Below are positions 1-6,316 of a DNA stretch of 6,681 nucleotides, in pieces. Made by a program: the position numbers and the translations under genes. Numbering within the stretch: the stretch's first letter is position 1; each line of letters begins with the position of its first letter. The notes below the pieces were generated by a model. The model had not been told where the DNA came from. It saw only the letters and a list, made by a program, of their open reading frames with translations, and did no database searches. Source of the DNA: Nitrospira sp. (lineage in GTDB: Bacteria > Nitrospirota > Nitrospiria > Nitrospirales > Nitrospiraceae); contig JAICVE010000149.1 of assembly GCA_025935475.1 (NCBI GenBank), forward strand, positions 1-6,681. The letters run 5' to 3'.

Positions 1-1392
1 CAAGTTCATCTGCTGCTTCGCGAAGTCGGGATCGACGATCGAGAGTGGCAGCGTATGGAAGGCCAGATCCCAAGCGGCATACCACGGATATTCCCACTTG
101 TCGGGCATCGAGATGATGTCTTCGTTGACCATGTGGAACCACTCCGAATTCCGGGAGGTACGATAGCCGGCATGCAGGGGGTTGGATTGGTGTTCCTCCA
201 GCCAACGATTGCCATCGAAGTAATAGTACTGCTTGGACCAGAGCATGCCGGCTAAGGCCTGGCGCATCACATTGGCTGCATCCTGGGAAACGGAAGGCGG
301 GGTGACGGAACGGTAGAATTCGTCCGCCTCCTTCAAGCGAGCCGCGAAGATCTCCGCAAAAGCCGGCCCGAAGGGAGATGCAACCGCTTTCTTGTCCTTG
401 CCCTGCTCAACGGAACCCTGGCTGGTGAGACGAAGGCGCAGGGTCATCGATTGGCCAGGCCCCACCATCTGCCGATAGTGTGCCGAGGCCTTCGTCCCCT
501 CATGCTTAGGATTCACTGCCTCTTTGCGGCCCTGCACCACATAGTCATTGATTCCGTCTTTGACGTAGGGGGTGGGGTTCGGGTATTGAGGAAAGAGCCG
601 GACATTGTTCGTTTCATTCTCGGCAAACAGCAGCGGCACTTTGCCCTCGCAGTACAGGTGGTACGTGCCCAGTGTCGAATGCTGCGCCACGATCCCACTC
701 GTGCCCGCCGGCCCCTGGATCTGCTTGAGGATCGGTTTCTTGGCATGGCCGGCAATCCATGTTGCCCAGTCGTTGCGGAACCACAGGGTCGGCAACAGGT
801 GCAGCTCGGCCTGTTCTGGTCCCCGGTTGACGGCGGTGATCTGCACCAGGATGTCGTGCGGGCCATCCTTGGCGTATTCCATGAAGACATCAAAGTAGCG
901 ATCTTGATCGAACACGCCGGTATCGAGCAGTTCATACTCCATCTCGTTGCGGGAGCGCCGGCGGTTTGTGTTCACCAGATCGGCATAGGGGAACGCCGCC
1001 TGCGGATACTTGTAGAGGTACTTCATATAGGAATGCGTCGGGGTGCTGTCGATGTAGAAGTAATACTCTTTGACGTCCTCGCCGTGGTTGGCTTCGCTGT
1101 TGGTCAAGCCGAAAAGACGCTCCTTGAGGATCGCGTCTTTCCCGTTCCAGAGGGCGAGCGCTAAACAGAGCCGCTGCTTTTCGTCGCAGATACCCCCTAG
1201 ACCATCCTCGCCCCAGCGATAGGCCCGCGAACGGGCCTGATCGTGGGTGAAAAAATTCCAGGCATCACCGTTGTCGCTGTAATCCTCCCGAACGGTTCCC
1301 CATTGCCGCTCCGTCAGGTAGGGTCCCCACATTTTCCAAAGCTTTTCATTTTGACGAGCTTCTTCGAGCCGGAGGTGTTCAGCTGTCCTCAT
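1..1392 (-). CDS. GH63/MGH1-like glycosidase, N-terminal part (runs off left edge)
   Basis: The frame is open for 464 codons from an ATG at 1392 to the window edge, so the C-terminal part is missing; as I recall, full-length relatives are about 850-900 residues. I recognise it as the bacterial glucosidase family with an MGH1-like (alpha,alpha)6 barrel, related to GH63. Conserved blocks are visible: WGTVREDYS near residues 31-39, GICDEKQRLC at 67-76, a tyrosine-rich DVKEYYFYIDSTPTHSYMK block at 106-124, ELLDTGVFDQDRYFDVF at 154-170, and ISMPDKWEYPWYAAWDLAFH at 427-446. Asp442 in the AAWD part of the last block is the likely general acid by analogy with GH63 enzymes; the catalytic base would lie outside the window. 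There is no signal peptide, so it is probably cytoplasmic. A strong AGGAG sits 3 bases before the ATG. It is the last of the five same-strand genes, 130 bases after ppk2. The family assignment is firm, but the substrate (alpha-glucoside, mannosylglycerate or other) cannot be told. Confidence 0.88.
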   Translation of the reverse strand, partial: MRTAEHLRLEEARQNEKLWKMWGPYLTERQWGTVREDYSDNGDAWNFFTHDQARSRAYRWGEDGLGGICDEKQRLCLALALWNGKDAILKERLFGLTNSEANHGEDVKEYYFYIDSTPTHSYMKYLYKYPQAAFPYADLVNTNRRRSRNEMEYELLDTGVFDQDRYFDVFMEYAKDGPHDILVQITAVNRGPEQAELHLLPTLWFRNDWATWIAGHAKKPILKQIQGPAGTSGIVAQHSTLGTYHLYCEGKVPLLFAENETNNVRLFPQYPNPTPYVKDGINDYVVQGRKEAVNPKHEGTKASAHYRQMVGPGQSMTLRLRLTSQGSVEQGKDKKAVASPFGPAFAEIFAARLKEADEFYRSVTPPSVSQDAANVMRQALAGMLWSKQYYYFDGNRWLEEHQSNPLHAGYRTSRNSEWFHMVNEDIISMPDKWEYPWYAAWDLAFHTLPLSIVDPDFAKQQMNL

Positions 1393-1399
1393 AGGCTCC
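1393..1399 (-). promoter_or_regulatory. Ribosome binding site of the glycosidase gene
   Basis: The minus strand reads AAAGGAGCCT directly before the ATG at 1392. AGGAG is a near-full match to the anti-Shine-Dalgarno sequence, but the spacer is only 3 bases. It supports ATG 1392 as the start, and the conserved WGTVREDYS block follows at a sensible distance of about 30 residues. Confidence 0.6.
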
Positions 1400-1419
1400 T
1401 TTCTCCCATGATAAAAGAC

Positions 1420-1440
1420 GCGTGATCTCGTTGATCACAC
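1420..1440 (-). terminator. Hairpin with short T-run between ppk2 and the glycosidase gene (possible terminator or operator)
   Basis: On the minus strand a perfect 6-base inverted repeat, GTGATC / GATCAC with a 5-base loop, is extended by a T-G wobble and a G-C pair to an 8-pair stem. GTCTTTTATC follows, with four Ts at 1413-1416. It could be a weak intrinsic terminator or attenuator for the transcript coming out of ppk2. The symmetric DNA could equally bind a dimeric repressor. The stem is not very GC-rich and the T-run is short, so efficient termination is doubtful. It lies about 28 bases before the glycosidase start codon. Confidence 0.27.
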
Positions 1441-1522
1441 ATTGATGGTCGCCCATGAGCAGGCGCTTCACCATGATCGCACCATCCGGCCTAGCTGTGT
1501 CTTCGGCTTCCAGCCCGCCACT

Positions 1523-2338
1523 TCAGTAGACTTCCTGGACAAACTTTCTCCCCTTCAACGTCGCCTGATCGTCATATTCATGCTTCTTTGATCGCTTGGG
1601 CAGCTTGACCTTCTTGTAGGGCATCTTTTTGTAGGGGATAGAACTCAAGAAGTGTTTGATGATGTTCAATCGCGCCCTTCGCTTATTATCCGACCGCACG
1701 AGATGCCAGGGTGCGTGCTTCGAGTCCGTGGCATCCAGCATCCGGTCGCGTGCGCGGGAGTACTCGTACCATTTCTCCCGCGAAGGAAGATCTATCGGAC
1801 TGAGTTTCCACTGGCGTAACGGGTCATCGAGGCGAGCCTGGAAGCGCCGTTCTTGCTCCTCATTGCTCACCTCGAGCCAATACTTGACCAGTTGGATGCC
1901 CGCCCTGGTGATGTAGCCCTCAACCGTCGGCGCAAGTTCGAGAAAGGCTTTGTACTGCTCCTTGGTGCAAAAGCCCATGACATGTTCGACTCCTGCCCGG
2001 TTGTACCAGCTCCGGTCAAAAATCACGATTTCACCCGCCGCCGGGAAGTGCGTCATGTAGCGTTGCAGGTACATCTGCGTCTTTTCGCGATCGGAGGGGG
2101 CAGGCAAGGCCACCACGCGAAACACACGCGGGCTCACGCGTTCGGTGATCGCGCGGATCGTCCCGCCCTTGCCGGCGCCGTCACGCCCCTCGAAGATCAG
2201 GATGATCCGTGCCCCTGTCTCTTTGACCCAGGCTTGAAGGTGACACAATTCCACCTGAAGCTTGTGCAATGCCTTTTCATATTCTTTGCGCTTCACCTTG
2301 CCGTTATTCTTGTCTTCCTCCTTGCTGTCTTTCGCCAT
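1523..2338 (-). CDS. ppk2: Polyphosphate kinase 2 (PPK2 family, class I-like)
   Basis: This 271-residue protein has the full length of a single-domain PPK2. PPK2 enzymes reversibly transfer phosphate between inorganic polyphosphate and nucleotides in the cytoplasm; class I members typically act on nucleoside diphosphates (ADP to ATP or GDP to GTP). A lysine-rich head (1-20) is followed by a Walker A loop, FEGRDGAGKGG, at residues 49-59 (Lys57 binds phosphate, Asp53 is the conserved acidic residue). A Walker B-type block, IVIFDRSWYNR, spans 104-114 (Asp108, Arg109). The lid region around 158-184 includes EEQERRFQARLDDPLRQWKLS. The basic C-terminus has the family's LPKRSKK and DDQATLKGRKFV blocks. 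All expected motifs are intact. The lid and the APWHLV stretch favour class I, but class and preferred direction are inferred. An AGGAG 7 bases before ATG 2338 fixes the start. It follows glgX by 75 bases on the same strand. Confidence 0.95.
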   Translation of the reverse strand: MAKDSKEEDKNNGKVKRKEYEKALHKLQVELCHLQAWVKETGARIILIFEGRDGAGKGGTIRAITERVSPRVFRVVALPAPSDREKTQMYLQRYMTHFPAAGEIVIFDRSWYNRAGVEHVMGFCTKEQYKAFLELAPTVEGYITRAGIQLVKYWLEVSNEEQERRFQARLDDPLRQWKLSPIDLPSREKWYEYSRARDRMLDATDSKHAPWHLVRSDNKRRARLNIIKHFLSSIPYKKMPYKKVKLPKRSKKHEYDDQATLKGRKFVQEVY

Positions 2339-2345
2339 TGGCTCA

Positions 2346-2350
2346 CTCCT
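2346..2350 (-). promoter_or_regulatory. Ribosome binding site of ppk2
   Basis: AGGAG on the minus strand lies 7 bases upstream of the ppk2 ATG at 2338, which is optimal spacing. It suggests ppk2 is translated independently rather than by coupling to glgX, whose stop codon is 75 bases upstream. Confidence 0.65.
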
Positions 2351-2364
2351 GAGTTAGAACACCG

Positions 2365-2399
2365 GCCGGCATCTCTCGATCGACTGCGATCCAGCCGGC
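2365..2399 (-). repeat. Composite inverted repeat in the glgX-ppk2 spacer
   Basis: Two copies of GCCGGC (2365-2370 and 2394-2399) flank an inner perfect inverted repeat, GATCG / CGATC (2378-2382 and 2387-2391), with a 4-base loop. In RNA this could fold as a two-part stem with an asymmetric internal loop of 2 and 7 bases. No T-run follows, so it is not a typical terminator. It could be an mRNA stability or processing element between glgX and ppk2. GCCGGC is itself palindromic and common in GC-rich DNA, so chance is a real alternative. Confidence 0.22.
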
Positions 2400-2413
2400 G
2401 CTCGGATCACCGA

Positions 2414-4531
2414 TCACGCTGACGTTTCTTTCAGGCCTGCCAACAGCACAACAACGGAGCGAGCCTGTGCCCTGTAGGTGGCCCCTGAATTGGGAGCTGC
2501 TGTGTGCCAGGGAACAATATCGAGCGGTGACTGCAGCCCCGTATCGATCCACCGGCGCCAAGGGCCGCCACTGGATAGATGCGGCAGTTCGAAATCCAGC
2601 GGCTTCCAGTAGGCATTCAAGATCAGATAAACCACCGCCCGTTCCTGCTTCATATCCACCTGCAACGCCACGCTGCGAGACTCATGGCTCCAATCCGGCT
2701 GTCCCCGTTTCACCCCGTGCCAGGATTTGTTGGCCTGCTGAATCAGTTGCGCCAGACTCAATCGTTGACGTTCATGCTCCACGCTTCTCAAGAGCCGTCG
2801 CTCGTTGAGCAACGTCACAAAGCGATGGACATCCGCGTGTTTGGCCACCAAAGTCCAGTCGAACCAATTGAGTTCATTGTCATGACAGTAGGCATTGTTG
2901 TTGCCTCCCTGTGTACGCCGCACTTCATCGCCCATGAGAATCATCGGCACGCCGATAGAAAGCAGCGTGACGGCAAGAAAATTTTTCACCTGCCGGTTCC
3001 GCAACTGCTCGATCTCCGGATCATCAGTCGGTCCTTCGACCCCGCAATTCCAGCTTCGGTTATCGTCCGCGCCGTCCCTATTGCCTTCGTCGTTGGCCTC
3101 GTTGTGCTTGTTGTTGTAGGAGACCAGGTCGTTCAGGGTGAAGCCGTCGTGACAGGCCACAAAGTTCACGCTCTGCTCCGGTTCGCGCTGCTTGTGCCCG
3201 TATACTTCCGGACTGCCCACGAAGCGGTCGGCAAAGCGGGCCAACGAACCTTCTTCGCTGCGGAAGTAACTGCGAACGTCGTCCCGAAAACGCCCATTCC
3301 ATTCTTTCCAACTATCCCCGATGAAACTCCCGACCTGGTAGAGCCCGGCGGCATCCCATGCCTCCGCAATCAGTTTCGTGCCAGCGAGGGCCGGATCGGA
3401 TTCGATATCCCACAGCACGGGCGGATCGGGCAGGACCCGGCCGGAGGCATCCCGTGTGAGGACGGAAGCAAGGTCGAACCGGAACCCGTCGACGTGCATC
3501 TCCTGCACCCAATACCGCAAACTATCCACAATCATTCGTCGGACGACGGGATGATTGGCGTTGAGGGTATTGCCGGTGCCGGTGTAATTGGCGTAGCGTG
3601 ACCGTTCCTCTTCGAGAATGTAGTACGTGTGGTTGTCCAGGCCGCGGAAGCTCAACGTCGGCCCGCGATGGTCGCCCTCGGCGGTATGATTGAACACGAC
3701 GTCGAGAATGATTTCGATGCCGGCCCGATGGAGCGCTTTGACCATGTCGCGAAATTCGTCCACGGGGCCGAGTGCATCCTGTCGAGAGCTATAGGCCTGG
3801 TGAGGCGCAAAGAATGAAATTGGCGCATAGCCCCAATAATTGATTTTTCCCGGCGGGCTATCTTGGGGGTCGAACTGAAAGACGGGCAGCAATTCCACAG
3901 CGGTGACGCCGAGTTCCTGCAGATAGGGAATCTTTTCGATCAGACCGGCATAGGTTCCTCGCTTTGTGATCGCCACCCTAGAGCTCGGATGGCGGGTGAA
4001 CCCGCGCACATGCATTTCATAGATGATCGTGCGTGCGGAGGGACGTTTCAGCGGTGCGTCGCCTTCCCACTCATAGGCGCTTGGATCCACCACCACGCTC
4101 TTCATTGTGGTCGCGGTGTTGTCGCCTGGCTGACTGGCAGCCACGCGGCTGTAGTGCTCCGGCATTACGACGCCACGGCCATAGGGATCGAGCAGCACTT
4201 TGGTGGCATCAAACCGTAGGCCACGCCCCGGATCCAATGGCCCGTGAACGCGATATCCGTAGATTTGCCCTGGCTGGACACCGGACAGAAAGACGTGCCA
4301 GTAGTGATACGTGCGATTGGCAGGATCGAGTGGAATGATGTGTGACGGCTTCGGATCACCCGCCGCATCGAAGAGCAGGAGGTCGATCCCAGTGGCATCA
4401 CGCGAGTAGACGCTGAAATTGACGCCTCCAGCACCGGCCGTCGCGCCCAGCGGAACGCTGTTTCCACTCGATTGCATCGCGAATGGTTTCGCGGCTGGGG
4501 ATGAGTCAGACCTGCCTGCTTCAACGATCAT
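2414..4531 (-). CDS. glgX: Glycogen debranching enzyme GlgX/TreX (isoamylase type, GH13)
   Basis: The enzyme hydrolyses alpha-1,6 branch linkages of glycogen or limit dextrins in the cytoplasm, releasing linear chains for phosphorylase or further breakdown. An N-terminal CBM48-like domain (about residues 25-120, with GGVNFSVYS and GQIYGYRVHGP) precedes the alpha-amylase barrel. All four GH13 regions are present, numbered from the upstream TTG: region I DVVFNH at 280-285; region II DGFRFD at 351-356 (nucleophile Asp356, with Arg354); region III LIAEAWD at 390-396 (acid Glu393); region IV ACHDGFTLNDLV at 462-473 (His464, Asp465). The family's NYWGYAP is at 234-240. A C-terminal beta domain covers about 600-705. 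Length, about 705, is normal for GlgX. The start is uncertain: TTG 4540, GTG 4537 and ATG 4531 are in frame and none has a good Shine-Dalgarno; I chose the ATG. The gene follows pgi by under 50 bases, so co-transcription is likely. Confidence 0.96.
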   Translation of the reverse strand: MIVEAGRSDSSPAAKPFAMQSSGNSVPLGATAGAGGVNFSVYSRDATGIDLLLFDAAGDPKPSHIIPLDPANRTYHYWHVFLSGVQPGQIYGYRVHGPLDPGRGLRFDATKVLLDPYGRGVVMPEHYSRVAASQPGDNTATTMKSVVVDPSAYEWEGDAPLKRPSARTIIYEMHVRGFTRHPSSRVAITKRGTYAGLIEKIPYLQELGVTAVELLPVFQFDPQDSPPGKINYWGYAPISFFAPHQAYSSRQDALGPVDEFRDMVKALHRAGIEIILDVVFNHTAEGDHRGPTLSFRGLDNHTYYILEEERSRYANYTGTGNTLNANHPVVRRMIVDSLRYWVQEMHVDGFRFDLASVLTRDASGRVLPDPPVLWDIESDPALAGTKLIAEAWDAAGLYQVGSFIGDSWKEWNGRFRDDVRSYFRSEEGSLARFADRFVGSPEVYGHKQREPEQSVNFVACHDGFTLNDLVSYNNKHNEANDEGNRDGADDNRSWNCGVEGPTDDPEIEQLRNRQVKNFLAVTLLSIGVPMILMGDEVRRTQGGNNNAYCHDNELNWFDWTLVAKHADVHRFVTLLNERRLLRSVEHERQRLSLAQLIQQANKSWHGVKRGQPDWSHESRSVALQVDMKQERAVVYLILNAYWKPLDFELPHLSSGGPWRRWIDTGLQSPLDIVPWHTAAPNSGATYRAQARSVVVLLAGLKETSA

Positions 4532-4579
4532 CTTCACCAAAGACGAATCCGCCAGTTGTCGCCGTCTGAGGCTCCACGG

Positions 4580-6259
4580 CTAGGTACGCCTTCGATTACG
4601 ATAGCGGCGGATCAGGCTGTTCGTCGAACTGTCATGCCCGAGCGAGGTCTCATCCTTGCTCTCGAGTTCAGGGGCGATGCGCTGGGCGAGGACTTTGCCC
4701 AGTTCGACCCCCCATTGATCAAATGAGTCGATATTCCAGATCACGCCCTGAGTAAACACCGAATGTTCGTAGAGAGCGATCAGTTTTCCGAGCGCCTCAG
4801 GTGTCAGCTGCTCAGCCAGGATGGTATTGGACGGCCGATTGCCCTCAAAGACCCGGTGAGGCACGAGCCAGTCGGGCGTCCCTTCATTCTTCACTTCTTC
4901 GGCTGTCTTGCCGAATGCCAGCGCCTCCGTTTGTGCGAAGACATTCGCCATTAAGAGATCGTGGTGGCGGCCGAGCGGATTGAGCGGCTGATGAAACGCA
5001 ATAACGTCGCACGGAATTAGCCTGGTTCCCTGATGGATGAGCTGATAAAAGGAGTGTTGCCCATTGGTGCCCGGCTCGCCCCAATAGACGGGACTCGTCT
5101 CATAGGAGACGGCTTTCCCATCGAGCGTCACGTGCTTGCCGTTGCTCTCCATCGTCAATTGCTGCAGATAGGCGGGAAATCGCTTCAAGTACTGCTCGTA
5201 GGGAAGGATCGCGACGGTCTCGGCGCCGAAGAAATTCACATACCAGATGGTGAGCAGGCCCATGAGCACGGGAAGGTTCTGAGCAAACGGCGTCTGGCGG
5301 AAGTGCTCGTCCATCTGATGACTGCCGTTGAGCATGGCCAGGAAATTGTCTGGTCCAATCGCAATCATCGTCGAAAGGCCGATGGCCGACTCCATCGAAT
5401 AGCGTCCTCCCACCCAGTCCCAAAACTGGAACATGTTGGCAGTGTCGATGCCAAACTTGGAGACCGCCTCCGCGTTCGTCGACACCGCCACAAAGTGCTT
5501 CGCCACCGACGCGGGATCACCGCCCAGGCCTGCAAGCGACCACTCGCGCGCGCTGTTGGCGTTCGTCATGGTCTCCAGAGTGGTAAATGTTTTTGACGAG
5601 ACGATAAATAAGGTCTCGTCTGCCTGCAGATCACGGACAGCTTCCGCCAAATCTGTCCCATCGACATTGGAGACAAACCGGAACGTCAGGCTTCGCTCGG
5701 TATAGTGCTTCAGCGCCTCATAGGCCATGACAGGCCCCAGATCCGATCCGCCGATGCCGATGTTGACGACGTTTCTGATCGGCTTGCCCGTATGCCCTTT
5801 CCACTCACCGCTCCGGACACGCTGTGAAAACGCTGCTATCCGGTCCAGCACGGCGTGCACTTTCGGCACCACGTTCTCACCATCGACCATGATCGAGGCT
5901 TCAAGCGGTGCGCGCAAAGCGACATGGAGCACCGCTCGGTTTTCGGTCACATTGATTTTCTCTCCACGGAACATCGCCTCGATCCCTTCACGCAAACCCG
6001 ATTCCTCCGCGAGTTGCACAAGAAGGCGAATCGTCTCGTCCGTGATCCGGTTCTTTGAATAATCGAGAAATACCCCGATGGCTTCCACGCTCATACGGCT
6101 GCCACGTTGAGGGTCGTCGGCGAACATGGTCCGCAGATGCGCCGCCTGCATGCTCTTATAATGAGCCTGCAATGCCTTCCAGGCTTGTCGTCGAGACAGT
6201 GTCGTGCGCCGCTGAATCTTGGGGCGCCTCCTAGGCGTTGTCGTGGTCATAGGCTTCAT
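4580..6259 (-). CDS. pgi: Glucose-6-phosphate isomerase
   Basis: The enzyme interconverts glucose 6-phosphate and fructose 6-phosphate, linking glycogen breakdown to glycolysis and gluconeogenesis in the cytoplasm. The product is 559 residues from ATG 6259, the usual size of the long E. coli/eukaryote-type PGI. Visible hallmarks are ENRAVLHVALRAP near 106-118, the sugar-phosphate loop NIGIGGSDLGP at 166-176, SKTFTTLET at 222-230, PROSITE-type signature 1 DWVGGRYSMESAIG at 281-294, the catalytic-base block MESNGK (Glu371), GTNGQHSFYQL with catalytic His402, and signature 2 at 505-522 ending in the active-site Lys522. All catalytic residues are intact. About 20 residues at the N-terminus are Thr/Arg-rich and look poorly conserved. 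In-frame starts exist at TTG 6268, ATG 6259 and ATG 6250. GGAG lies 3 bases before ATG 6259 and 12 before ATG 6250, so the start is not certain. The gene sits between the phosphatase gene and glgX. Confidence 0.97.
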   Translation of the reverse strand: MKPMTTTTPRRRPKIQRRTTLSRRQAWKALQAHYKSMQAAHLRTMFADDPQRGSRMSVEAIGVFLDYSKNRITDETIRLLVQLAEESGLREGIEAMFRGEKINVTENRAVLHVALRAPLEASIMVDGENVVPKVHAVLDRIAAFSQRVRSGEWKGHTGKPIRNVVNIGIGGSDLGPVMAYEALKHYTERSLTFRFVSNVDGTDLAEAVRDLQADETLFIVSSKTFTTLETMTNANSAREWSLAGLGGDPASVAKHFVAVSTNAEAVSKFGIDTANMFQFWDWVGGRYSMESAIGLSTMIAIGPDNFLAMLNGSHQMDEHFRQTPFAQNLPVLMGLLTIWYVNFFGAETVAILPYEQYLKRFPAYLQQLTMESNGKHVTLDGKAVSYETSPVYWGEPGTNGQHSFYQLIHQGTRLIPCDVIAFHQPLNPLGRHHDLLMANVFAQTEALAFGKTAEEVKNEGTPDWLVPHRVFEGNRPSNTILAEQLTPEALGKLIALYEHSVFTQGVIWNIDSFDQWGVELGKVLAQRIAPELESKDETSLGHDSSTNSLIRRYRNRRRT

Positions 6260-6316
6260 TGGCTCCAAGGGTTTCGGTTGTTGCTGCTTCGTTGATCCGC
6301 GTTCCCCTAAGACCGG
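6260..6316. other. Short spacer between the phosphatase gene and pgi
   Basis: These 57 bases hold no convincing hairpin with a T-run and no recognisable promoter. The only signal is the GGAG used by pgi at 6263-6266, on the minus strand. The lack of a terminator favours read-through from the phosphatase gene into pgi. Confidence 0.4.

Noticed and set aside
451..1164. A 237-codon open frame on the plus strand inside the glycosidase gene
   Set aside because: It lies opposite a frame with clear GH63/MGH1-like conservation. It has no ribosome binding site or recognisable motif of its own, so it is a shadow frame.
1420..1440. A CRP-type operator (TGTGA-N6-TCACA)
   Set aside because: TGTGA and TCAC are present, but 9 bases separate them instead of 6 and the right half-site lacks the final A.
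2343..2561. A 72-codon minus-strand frame crossing the glgX end and the gap before ppk2
   Set aside because: Most of it is a shifted frame of the GlgX C-terminus, it has no convincing start signal, and it ends just inside the ppk2 ribosome binding region.
2579..3601. A 340-codon open frame on the plus strand inside glgX
   Set aside because: It is fully antisense to the catalytic barrel of GlgX, whose motifs are intact. Its translation shows no recognisable domain, and such long antisense frames are common in GC-rich genes.
5033..5596. A 187-codon plus-strand frame opposite pgi
   Set aside because: The minus strand here carries PGI signature 1 and the catalytic Glu and His blocks; the plus-strand product resembles nothing I know.
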